Shown one piece after another: positions 1-5,159 of a stretch of 5,159 nucleotides of DNA (position 1 is its first letter; each line of letters starts with the position of its first letter). The notes below the pieces were generated by a model. The model had not been told where the DNA came from and made no database searches. It saw only the letters and a list, made by a program, of their open reading frames with translations. Source of the stretch: Anaerolineae bacterium (lineage in GTDB: Bacteria; Chloroflexota; Anaerolineae; B4-G1; SLSP01); assembly GCA_016927095.1 (NCBI GenBank), contig JAFGNI010000496.1, forward strand, positions 1-5,159. Reading direction: 5' to 3'. A program made the position numbers and the translations under genes.

Positions 1-262
1 AGGCGTCAATGCGCTTGACCTTGGCGTGGGGATGGGGCGACCGCAGGAAACGTCCGACCAGCATACCCGGGAAGCGTTGGTCGTAGGTGTAACGCGCCTT
101 CCCGGTGACCCGTGCTACCCCATCGACGCGAGGGGTCGGCTTACCCACCAGACGCATCTCAGCGTCTCGCTCCCAAGGGAGCACATGCTCTTCCTCAACG
201 ATGACCTCACGCTCTTCAATCCGACCCTCAAACTCGACTTTGGTCTTCTTGATAGTAGGCAT
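1..262 (-). CDS. Molybdopterin-binding large subunit of a xanthine dehydrogenase-family hydroxylase (N-terminal part only)
   Basis: This is the first 87 codons of a large subunit that would carry the molybdenum cofactor and oxidise the substrate; the rest lies beyond the window. From the ATG at 262 the frame stays open to the window edge. Residues 38-48 read LVGKPTPRVDG, followed by VTGKARYTYD (52-61), PGMLVGRFLRSPHPHA (65-80) and KRID. This is the characteristic opening of the aldehyde oxidase/xanthine dehydrogenase a/b hammerhead domain. Before it sits a charged extension of about 37 residues (EEREVIVEEEH, then PWERDAEMR) not needed by the core fold. The start is set by AGGAGG 9 nt upstream and by the 4-nt gap after the small-subunit stop, so the pair is one operon. 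The molybdenum-site residues are not in view, so the substrate (purine, aldehyde, CO, aromatic acid or other) cannot be told. Family assignment is confident; the exact enzyme is not. Confidence 0.9.
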   Translation of the reverse strand, partial: MPTIKKTKVEFEGRIEEREVIVEEEHVLPWERDAEMRLVGKPTPRVDGVARVTGKARYTYDQRFPGMLVGRFLRSPHPHAKVKRIDA

Positions 263-266
263 CGGA

Positions 267-770
267 TCATCCCTCCTCGGCTGCCATCATCTCTGCTGCC
301 GCAACCACAGCGTCCAGGATGTTGGGATAGGCGCCACAGCGGCAGATGTTGCCCGACATGGCTTCCACGACCTCTTCCTCTGTGGGATGCGGGTTGTGCT
401 CCAACAGCGCAATCGCAGACATCACCTGGCCCGGGGTACAGAAACCGCATTGATAACCATCATATTCGATAAACGCCTGCTGAACCGGATGTAGCTCTTG
501 ACCATGGCTCACACCTTCGATGGTGCGGACTTCGCGCCCCTCGCAGTCGATCGCCAGCGTCAGACACGCGTACACCGTCTCGCCGTCCAGAATCACCGTA
601 CAAGCCCCACACTGCCCGTGGTCACAGCCCAGCTTGGATCCCGTCAGTCCAAGTTCCTCTCGTAGCACAGAGAGCAACGTACGGCGCGGCTCAACCAGGA
701 CTTGGACGGCCTCGCCGTTGACCGTGAACTCCAGCGGAACCTTACCCGGTCCCCTAAATGCGATGGCCAT
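267..770 (-). CDS. (2Fe-2S)-binding small subunit of a xanthine dehydrogenase/CO dehydrogenase-family enzyme
   Basis: This is the electron-transfer subunit of a molybdenum hydroxylase; it passes electrons from the molybdenum site of the large subunit through two [2Fe-2S] clusters, normally to an FAD subunit. At 167 residues it has the usual length. Residues 14-90 are a plant-ferredoxin-like domain with cluster ligands Cys49, Cys54, Cys57 (GCDHGQCGACTV) and Cys69. Residues 95-160 are the helical [2Fe-2S] domain with Cys108 and Cys111 (QCGFCTPG) and Cys143 and Cys145 (NICRCGAYPNI). All eight ligands are present, so the protein looks functional. The ATG at 770 is supported by a near-perfect Shine-Dalgarno sequence 6 nt upstream. 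The stop is 4 nt before the large-subunit ATG. No signal peptide is seen, so it is probably cytoplasmic. No FAD-binding medium subunit is seen in the window; it may lie downstream or elsewhere. The family is certain, the substrate unknown. Confidence 0.96.
   Translation of the reverse strand: MAIAFRGPGKVPLEFTVNGEAVQVLVEPRRTLLSVLREELGLTGSKLGCDHGQCGACTVILDGETVYACLTLAIDCEGREVRTIEGVSHGQELHPVQQAFIEYDGYQCGFCTPGQVMSAIALLEHNPHPTEEEVVEAMSGNICRCGAYPNILDAVVAAAEMMAAEEG
272..277 (-). promoter_or_regulatory. Ribosome binding site of the large subunit
   Basis: On the minus strand this reads AGGAGG, 9 nt before the ATG at 262. It lies inside the last codons of the upstream small-subunit gene, as expected for translationally linked genes. 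It decides the start of the large subunit, since a second ATG at 270 is in another frame and too close to the site. Confidence 0.8.
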
Positions 771-773
771 GGC

Positions 774-783
774 TCACCTCCTT
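774..783 (-). promoter_or_regulatory. Strong ribosome binding site of the [2Fe-2S] subunit
   Basis: The minus strand reads AAGGAGGTGA, a near-complete complement of the 16S rRNA 3' end, with GGAGG 6 nt before the ATG at 770. This predicts strong translation and fixes the start codon. A small hairpin (784-798) ends directly at its 5' edge. Confidence 0.85.
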
Positions 784-798
784 GAAGTCAGAGACTTC
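784..798 (-). other. Small inverted repeat next to the ribosome binding site
   Basis: GAAGTC and GACTTC form a perfect 6-bp stem with a 3-nt loop in the presumed leader of the [2Fe-2S] subunit mRNA. The stem ends at the base before the AAGGAGGTGA site, so it could stack beside the ribosome site or act as a protein-binding site on DNA. It is short, and chance is possible. Confidence 0.35.
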
Positions 799-829
799 CG
801 CGACCCCTATCCGGAATATGCCTGATACC

Positions 830-858
830 ATTCTATGCGCGGCGGGCGAAGGGCGCAA
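830..858 (-). promoter_or_regulatory. Candidate sigma-70-type promoter for the hydroxylase genes
   Basis: Reading the minus strand after the membrane-protein stop, TTGCGC (858-853) and TAGAAT (835-830) are spaced by 17 nt. The -10 matches the consensus at five of six positions and the -35 at three of six. If used, transcription would start near 823 and leave a leader of about 50 nt carrying the small hairpin and the Shine-Dalgarno sequence. The alternative is read-through from the upstream gene, since no clear terminator is seen in the 90-nt gap. Confidence 0.3.
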
Positions 859-860
859 GT

Positions 861-3041
861 TCAGTGCAGGATGACCCGGATCAGGTTGCTGTAGCTGTCA
901 GTCCATAGCCTCACTGCTGGATCGTAGGCGGTTTGCAGGTCATGGTAGGTCTCCCACAGACCGCTCCCCAACGCCTCCGGCTGTCGCGCCATCACGGCCC
1001 ATCGTGACGGAAAGCACGTCTGACCATCCCCCAAGTCCTCGACAAGCACGCCGGAAACACCAGCATCCCGCGCCAATGCCACGACCACCGGCTTGAGGTC
1101 CACGTGGGTCGTGCTGATGTGCATCGCCAGCAAACCCTCGGGGGCCAGATGCGCCAAATACAGAGCAAACGCCTCGCGCGTCAGGAAATGCACCGGCGGC
1201 GCGTCGCCGCTGAAGACATCGACGACCACAAGGTCATAGCGGCGCGAGCCCCCATCAGCGAACTCCCGCGCAAGCGACAGACGCGCATCGCCCCTCACGA
1301 TGTCGACTGCCGCACGCGAATCCCTCAGGTAGCTGAAGTAGCCACCTGCACCGTCTGCATAGGCAATCACTTGGGGATCGATCTCGTAGAACACGATTCG
1401 ATCACCGGGACGCCCGTAGGTAGCTATCGTACCCGCGCCCAGGCCCAGCACGGCGATGGTATGCGTCGGGTGCTGACGCATCGACTGCGTCAAGACCAGG
1501 CCGACACCACTGGTGGGACAGTAATAGCTGGTGGGATCGCCTCGCAGCTCCGGCCCGACATACTGCACGCCATGGACCGTAGTTCCGTGAACCAGCCGGT
1601 AGGCGAGCCGCTCCGTCTCGACTCCTTGGTGCGCCTGTACAGCGGGCTCATCGGCGCCGTCGATAGTCATCATCTGGACCCGCTGGATGCCGTAGAAGTT
1701 GCGGGCAGCGTCCAGCGTGGCGCGGTTGAAGGCCGACACGGCGGCTATCACGATGCTGCCAGCGTACAGAGCACCCACGAGTGCGAGCAGGATGGCCCAC
1801 GCTTGCCGCCGTGTGGCCCTCTGGGGCAGCGTCTCCCATTCCCCAGCCAACGCAACGACCGCCAGAACCCAGCAGAGGCCCACGCCGATGGGAAGTTCCC
1901 AGTAGTCTGCAAAAATCCGCGGCGCTGCCAGATTCACAAAGAGCCCGCCCAGTGCGCCACCTGCCGACGTCGTGAGGTAGAACTGGGTCAGCCGGTCGGC
2001 CCTGGGTCGGAGACGGGCAAGCTCGCCGTGGCAGACAGTGCATCCGGCAAAGATGACCAACGCGTAGGCACCCAACTGCACAGAGATCGGTAGCGCATTC
2101 CCACGGACCAGCGATCCGCGAAACGCGGGCATCACCAAGAGAAGCAACCCCATCGACCAACGGGAGACGGGACGATCTGTTGCGAAAGCCACAACGAAGG
2201 ACAGCAGATAGAGGGCCAACGGCACAACCCAAAGCAATGGAACAGCGGCAACGTTCTGTGTCATCTGGTTGGTCGCGCCCAGGAGCAAGATCGAGCCGCA
2301 GGCAGACAGACCCAGCCAGAGCAACGGGTGCCACCGCGCGCCAAGTCGACCATTGTCGCCTCTCTGCATCGACACAGTCTGCGACGCACGATGTCGGGCC
2401 GGCTCCAGGATGACGAGGGCCACGCCCACGGCGAAAACCAGAAACCCTGCTGACCAGAGCCATGCCTGGCCCTGGACCGTCAGTCCGGGCTCCATCGCCA
2501 GCGGATAGGCGAGCAGCGCCGCGATGGACCCGGCGTTGGAGAGCGCATAGAGCGGATAGGGCGACCTTTCCGGATATCTCTTGGCAAACCACGCCTGGAG
2601 CAAGGGGCTGGTCGTCGCGAGCACCAGATAGGGCAGCCCAACACTCACAGCCAACGTCGCCAGGATCTGCGCCAAGGGCGATCCCTCGGGCTGAGGGGCC
2701 CAGATGCTCCCCGGCGTGATCGGCGTCTCCCACGTCGCCAGGTTCAGGACCATCAGACCCAGCGCCAGGACCACCAGGGCAGCGTGCACCCAGACCTGGC
2801 GCTGGCGCGACAACCACCGCACCACGATGTGGCTGTAGATGTGCCCGATGAACAGAAGGAACTGAAAGAAAAGCTGGGCGGCGGACCAGACCGCAGAGGA
2901 ACCGCCGAACCACGGCAGGATATAGCGACCGATGAGAGGCTGTACCAGGAAGAGCAGCAAGGCCGAAAGCAGGACAACAGATGCATAGACGACTGGCATG
3001 CTAGCTAGAAGGGCCTCCTGTCCTTTCTCAATCCCTGACAC
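861..3041 (-). CDS. Fused polytopic membrane protein/spermidine-synthase-like protein
   Basis: The 726-residue protein has two halves. Residues 15-435 are strongly hydrophobic with roughly a dozen likely membrane segments (clear ones near 17-36, 84-102, 193-212, 264-288, 321-337, 414-435). They carry the family's conserved strings: ILPWFGGSSAVW (41-52), ATTSPLLQAWF (142-152), LYALSNAGS (164-172), PLLWVVPLALYLLSF (268-282) and CHGEL (337-341). Residues about 485-690 resemble spermidine synthase, a Rossmann methyltransferase-like fold: HGTTVHG (485-491), GLGAG nucleotide loop (533-537), YEIDP acidic ligand (552-556), GDAR (584-587) and DVFSGDAPPVH (608-618), ending in WTDSYSNL (713-720). These members are often called fused MFS/spermidine synthase; their reaction is not established, and polyamine synthesis should not be assumed. 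The listed start is GTG at 3041 with GAGGAG 12 nt upstream. An ATG at 2999 (residue 15) starts just before the first membrane segment, as relatives do, and may be the true start. It is divergent from the oxidoreductase gene and 90 nt upstream of the hydroxylase genes. Confidence 0.9.
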   Translation of the reverse strand: MSGIEKGQEALLASMPVVYASVVLLSALLLFLVQPLIGRYILPWFGGSSAVWSAAQLFFQFLLFIGHIYSHIVVRWLSRQRQVWVHAALVVLALGLMVLNLATWETPITPGSIWAPQPEGSPLAQILATLAVSVGLPYLVLATTSPLLQAWFAKRYPERSPYPLYALSNAGSIAALLAYPLAMEPGLTVQGQAWLWSAGFLVFAVGVALVILEPARHRASQTVSMQRGDNGRLGARWHPLLWLGLSACGSILLLGATNQMTQNVAAVPLLWVVPLALYLLSFVVAFATDRPVSRWSMGLLLLVMPAFRGSLVRGNALPISVQLGAYALVIFAGCTVCHGELARLRPRADRLTQFYLTTSAGGALGGLFVNLAAPRIFADYWELPIGVGLCWVLAVVALAGEWETLPQRATRRQAWAILLALVGALYAGSIVIAAVSAFNRATLDAARNFYGIQRVQMMTIDGADEPAVQAHQGVETERLAYRLVHGTTVHGVQYVGPELRGDPTSYYCPTSGVGLVLTQSMRQHPTHTIAVLGLGAGTIATYGRPGDRIVFYEIDPQVIAYADGAGGYFSYLRDSRAAVDIVRGDARLSLAREFADGGSRRYDLVVVDVFSGDAPPVHFLTREAFALYLAHLAPEGLLAMHISTTHVDLKPVVVALARDAGVSGVLVEDLGDGQTCFPSRWAVMARQPEALGSGLWETYHDLQTAYDPAVRLWTDSYSNLIRVILH

Positions 3042-3053
3042 CCAGTATATACT
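3025..3053 (+). promoter_or_regulatory. Candidate promoter of the Gfo/Idh/MocA oxidoreductase gene
   Basis: TTCTCA (3025-3030) and TATACT (3048-3053) are spaced by 17 nt, matching the sigma-70 consensus at four and five of six positions. Transcription would start near 3060, giving a leader of about 37 nt that carries the AAGGAGG site. The -35 box lies inside the extreme 5' end of the divergent reading frame if that frame starts at GTG 3041, and upstream of it if it starts at ATG 2999. Confidence 0.5.
3044..3053. promoter_or_regulatory. Self-complementary -10 element shared by divergent genes
   Basis: AGTATATACT is a perfect 10-bp palindrome, so the hexamer TATACT appears on both strands (plus 3048-3053, minus 3049-3044). 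On the plus strand it is paired with a fair -35. On the minus strand I see no good -35 at 16-18 nt. Minus-strand initiation here would start near 3037, inside the first codons of the frame opened by GTG 3041, and would then favour ATG 2999 as the translated start of the membrane protein. Confidence 0.45.
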
Positions 3054-3054
3054 C

Positions 3055-3069
3055 TCCTCAGCTTGAGGA
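3055..3069. promoter_or_regulatory. Inverted repeat, possible operator, in the divergent region
   Basis: TCCTCA and TGAGGA form a perfect 6-bp inverted repeat around a 3-nt spacer, one base after the palindromic -10. It covers the expected plus-strand transcription start (about 3060), a typical place for a repressor site. Its left arm also overlaps the GAGGAG that serves GTG 3041 on the minus strand, so part of the symmetry could be a by-product of a ribosome site. No regulator gene is in the window. Confidence 0.35.
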
Positions 3070-3083
3070 CCTTACCCTTCCAC

Positions 3084-3090
3084 AAGGAGG
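3084..3090 (+). promoter_or_regulatory. Ribosome binding site of the oxidoreductase
   Basis: AAGGAGG stands 6 nt before the ATG at 3097, ideal spacing, and so sets this start over the overlapping out-of-frame ATG at 3063. Confidence 0.85.
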
Positions 3091-3096
3091 CTGCTG

Positions 3097-4239
3097 ATGG
3101 AGAAACCTGTACGTTTTGGTATCGTTGGTATGGGCGGCATGGGCAACGGCCACGCCCGCAACTTCCCCACTATCACGGAGGCCGAGCTCACTGCCGTCTG
3201 CGACATCGCCCCGAATGCCCTAAGCGCCGCTATGGAAACCTACGGCGTGCCGGGTTACGACAACCACGTCGACCTGCTGGAGAGTGGCCTGGTCGATGCC
3301 GTGCTCATCGCCACGCCCCATTACTTTCACCCCCCTATCGCGGTCGATGCGATGGAGCGCGGCATCCACGTCATCAGCGAAAAGCCGATGGCAGTAACCG
3401 TCTCCGGTGCTGAGTCGATGATCCTAGCCGCCGAACGCACAGGCGTGGTCTTCGCTGTGATGTTCCAGCAGCGCACGCTGCCCGTCCACCAAGCCGCGAA
3501 GCGCCTCGTGGCAGACGGTCGCTTGGGCCCGCTCTACCGTACGCTGCTGACCGACTGCCACTTCCGCAGTCAAGCTTACTACGACTCCGCAGGCTGGCGA
3601 GCAACGTGGAAGGGCGAGGGCGGTGGTGTTCTCCTCAACCAGGCGCCCCACGGTATGGATATCTTCACCTGGCTAGCCGGGATGCCCGCCAAGGTAGTGG
3701 CTAAGGTGAACACCCGCCAGCACGACATCGAAGTTGAGGACGAAGCCACCGCGATGCTTGAATACGAGAATGGTGCCACCGGCTACTTCCTCGAGACCGT
3801 CAACGAGTATCCCACAGGGACGCGCATCGAGCTCTGCGGTGAGCGCGGCAAGCTCGTTCTCGAAGGAGACAGGCTCCATTTCTGGGAGGTCACCCCAGGA
3901 GTGCGGGCCGCGTCCGACACTACCGACCAGATGTGGGGGCGACCTGATGTCGAAGAAGTCGAGGTGCAGATCGAGGACCGCGAAACGGGACACGCTGCCG
4001 TCGTCCGCAATGTCGCTCGTGCAATCCTCTACGGCGAACCCTTGCTCTCACCAGGCCCTGACGCCATCTACAGCTTGGAGCTGGCCAATGCGATTCTGCT
4101 CTCGGGCCACACAGGCCAGCCCGTCTCCTTGCCCGTCGACCGGGTGGCGTACGATGCGTTCATCGAGGCCAAGAAGGCCACCTCCCGTGACAAGGACGTT
4201 GAGGACCAGCGCATCACGGACCCCAACCATCTTGTGTGA
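3097..4239 (+). CDS. Gfo/Idh/MocA-family NAD(P)-dependent oxidoreductase
   Basis: The 380-residue protein is complete and of usual family length. Residues 5-122 form the Rossmann dinucleotide-binding domain, with GIVGMGGMG (8-16), Asp36 at the end of strand 2 (VCDIA, suggesting a preference for NAD over NADP) and the hallmark EKP at 95-97, whose Lys96 is the expected catalytic lysine. Residues 130-345 form the alpha/beta C-terminal domain, with GGGVLLNQAPHGMDIFTWLAG around 175-195; Asn181 and His185 occupy the usual active-site positions. The family oxidises or reduces hydroxyl groups of sugars, inositols and related compounds; the substrate cannot be told here. No signal peptide or membrane segment is seen, so it is probably cytoplasmic. 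It stands alone on its strand, with a convincing promoter and ribosome site upstream and a strong hairpin downstream, so it is likely monocistronic. No transporter or sugar-pathway neighbour helps to place it. Confidence 0.95.
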   Translation: MEKPVRFGIVGMGGMGNGHARNFPTITEAELTAVCDIAPNALSAAMETYGVPGYDNHVDLLESGLVDAVLIATPHYFHPPIAVDAMERGIHVISEKPMAVTVSGAESMILAAERTGVVFAVMFQQRTLPVHQAAKRLVADGRLGPLYRTLLTDCHFRSQAYYDSAGWRATWKGEGGGVLLNQAPHGMDIFTWLAGMPAKVVAKVNTRQHDIEVEDEATAMLEYENGATGYFLETVNEYPTGTRIELCGERGKLVLEGDRLHFWEVTPGVRAASDTTDQMWGRPDVEEVEVQIEDRETGHAAVVRNVARAILYGEPLLSPGPDAIYSLELANAILLSGHTGQPVSLPVDRVAYDAFIEAKKATSRDKDVEDQRITDPNHLV

Positions 4240-4259
4240 CCTCGCTCAGATCTCCAGAA

Positions 4260-4294
4260 ATGCGGGTCCCCCAGCACAACTGGGGGACCCGCAT
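4260..4294. terminator. Perfect 15-bp hairpin between convergent genes, likely terminator
   Basis: ATGCGGGTCCCCCAG (4260-4274) pairs perfectly with 4280-4294 around a 5-nt loop (CACAA). It lies 20 nt after the oxidoreductase stop and 54 nt past the stop of the convergent propeller gene. On the plus strand no T-run follows (ACCAGC). On the minus strand the stem is followed by a short T-rich stretch (TTCTGG). It could serve both genes as a bidirectional terminator or as an mRNA 3'-end stabiliser. The remaining gap, 4295-4348, holds nothing else I can support. Confidence 0.7.
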
Positions 4295-4348
4295 ACCAGC
4301 ATAGGCGCGCAGTCTTCTGGGCTAGGCTGACCAGACAATCGACACGAC

Positions 4349-5159
4349 CTAAGGATCTCTATCACCGTCATCAAAGGGATAGACAACCAGTTCAGAGAGC
4401 ATCCGGTCGGACACGACCACGCCCTCCGCAGTCAGATCGATGCCACCAAGAACAGGCGCGCTGTCTAGGTCGCGCAGGGCCTGCTGAGGTTCACCCATCG
4501 TGCTATAGACCAAGATCCGCTGGTACACTGGATCGGTGGCAAGCACGGCGTCCGCCGTCACCGCCAGATGTGGACGATCATCAAGGCGCAAATTGGCCCA
4601 GACGGGCATCTCCCACGCCTGTAACGGGAGACCATTAGGATCGAAGACCTGAATGCGGCGATGCCAGGTGTCGGCAACATAGACGAGGCCATCCGCGCCG
4701 ACCGCCAGCCCAACGGGCTCGTCCAGTTGACCCAGACCATCGCCGCTACTGCCGAAGACGCGGAGGAACTGACCCTCGCTGTCGAAGGCCTGTATGCGGT
4801 CGTTCCCTGTGTCGGCGACATAGATCACGCTGGTCCCAGTTGTTTCACCTCCACCCCCTCCCGTGGCATCCAGGACAGCACCTTGCGAATCTATAGCCAC
4901 GCCCCGCGGGCCAAAGAAGGCACCCCATCCGCTCGCGTCATTGCCATCCACCTCGGCCAGTCGACCCCAACTGAGCAGGAACTCCCCCTCAGCCGTGAAC
5001 TTCTGGACGCGATGATTCCAGGTATCGGCAACGTAAACGTCGCCCAGCGCGTCCACCGCTACGTCGCAGGGCTCATTGAACTGACCCGGTGCTGTGCCAT
5101 AGCTGCCCCAAGTGTGGAGGATCTCGCCGCTCGGCGATAGATGCCACACCTGATGCATC
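4349..5159 (-). CDS. NHL-repeat beta-propeller protein (C-terminal part)
   Basis: About 269 residues are visible, ending at TAG (4351-4349). The frame is open at the window edge, so the first visible Met is probably internal. The visible part is a beta-propeller. Three clear NHL blades follow the pattern P-x-(D/G)-VAVD...VYVADT-x-(N/H)-RxQ-F: residues 30-65, 84-136 and 148-182. They carry VYVADTWNHRVQKF, IYVADTGNDRIQAF and VYVADTWHRRIQVF. Two degenerate blades follow (about 196-230 and 236-262), the last keeping GVVVSDRMLSELVVY. Blade 2 holds a Gly/Thr-rich insertion (residues about 95-109). Such propellers bind proteins, glycans or nucleic acid, or form part of extracytoplasmic proteins; no enzyme residues are evident. 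In Chloroflexota, NHL propellers can sit at the C-terminus of large membrane glycosyltransferase-like proteins, so the missing N-terminal part could be membrane-bound, but that is recollection and not visible here. It converges on the oxidoreductase gene. Confidence 0.88.
   Translation of the reverse strand, partial: MHQVWHLSPSGEILHTWGSYGTAPGQFNEPCDVAVDALGDVYVADTWNHRVQKFTAEGEFLLSWGRLAEVDGNDASGWGAFFGPRGVAIDSQGAVLDATGGGGGETTGTSVIYVADTGNDRIQAFDSEGQFLRVFGSSGDGLGQLDEPVGLAVGADGLVYVADTWHRRIQVFDPNGLPLQAWEMPVWANLRLDDRPHLAVTADAVLATDPVYQRILVYSTMGEPQQALRDLDSAPVLGGIDLTAEGVVVSDRMLSELVVYPFDDGDRDP
4613..5071 (-). repeat. Three NHL beta-propeller blades
   Basis: Protein-level tandem repeats within the propeller gene. 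Each blade ends in a strand of the type (V/I)YVADTxxxRxQxF followed by a turn with D/E-G and a hydrophobic strand (FLLSWG, FLRVFG, LQAWEM). Nucleotide identity between blades looks low, so this is an old structural repeat rather than a recent duplication. Confidence 0.8.

Noticed and set aside
26..472. Plus-strand open frames opposite the hydroxylase subunit genes
   Set aside because: Both minus-strand genes here have intact cofactor or domain motifs and ribosome sites; the plus-strand translations have none.
1104..2093. Plus-strand open frame of 329 codons opposite the membrane protein gene
   Set aside because: It lies wholly antisense to a well-supported gene, its translation is rich in Arg, Gln and His without domains, and no ribosome site was evident. 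It is a codon-bias shadow of GC-rich DNA.
1648..2913. Minus-strand open frame of 421 codons in another frame of the membrane protein gene
   Set aside because: Its translation is Arg/Gly/Pro/Cys-rich with no family motifs, whereas the overlapping frame carries clear conserved motifs along its full length. It does not signal a frameshift.
3637..3681. Asn181 in place of Asp at the Gfo/Idh/MocA active site, first thought unusual
   Set aside because: The LxNQxxHxxD form is common in this family, so it is not evidence of lost activity.
4316..4335. Short inverted repeat TCTGG-N10-CCAGA after the propeller gene
   Set aside because: Only 5 bp with a 10-nt loop and no T-run; far weaker than the neighbouring 15-bp hairpin and likely by chance.
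4661..5140. Plus-strand open frame of 159 codons opposite the NHL gene
   Set aside because: It is antisense to the propeller repeats, and its apparent periodicity simply mirrors the blades on the other strand.
1..5159. CRISPR arrays, tRNA or rRNA genes, insertion sequences, attachment sites, an undescribed multi-gene system
   Set aside because: I looked for regularly spaced direct repeats, cloverleaf-like arms, transposase motifs and terminal repeats and saw none. Apart from the two hydroxylase subunits, the genes show no evident functional linkage.

Overview
The window is GC-rich, gene-dense bacterial DNA with no sign of mobile elements, RNA genes or CRISPR arrays. The mix of genes is reminiscent of Chloroflexota: a molybdenum hydroxylase with a charged N-terminal extension, a membrane protein fused to a spermidine-synthase-like domain, a Gfo/Idh/MocA oxidoreductase and an NHL beta-propeller protein. 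That assignment is an impression from gene content and protein wording, not a demonstrated placement.

Layout. Positions 1-3041 are read on the minus strand. In transcription order they hold a 726-residue polytopic membrane protein fused to a spermidine-synthase-like domain (861-3041), then a [2Fe-2S] small subunit of the xanthine dehydrogenase/CO dehydrogenase family (267-770), then the first 87 codons of its molybdopterin-binding large subunit (262 down to 1, running off the window). The two hydroxylase subunits are 4 nt apart and surely co-transcribed. The membrane protein lies 90 nt upstream and may or may not be in the same transcript. A weak promoter candidate and a small hairpin next to a near-perfect Shine-Dalgarno sequence lie in that gap.

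Positions 3042-3096 form a compact 55-nt divergent control region. It holds a self-complementary AGTATATACT that reads as a -10 element on both strands, followed at once by a perfect 6-3-6 inverted repeat. On the plus side comes a complete Gfo/Idh/MocA-family NAD(P)-dependent oxidoreductase (3097-4239), with a strong ribosome binding site.

Positions 4240-4348 are a convergent intergenic gap with a perfect 15-bp hairpin that probably ends transcription from one or both sides. The last gene (4349 to the window end, minus strand) is the C-terminal part of an NHL-repeat beta-propeller protein whose start lies outside the window.

How the genes work together: only the two hydroxylase subunits are clearly partners, as electron-transfer and substrate-oxidising halves of one enzyme. 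The oxidoreductase, the membrane/spermidine-synthase-like protein and the propeller protein have no evident shared pathway. I see no convincing undescribed system. The most unusual local signal is the symmetric divergent promoter with its adjoining inverted repeat.
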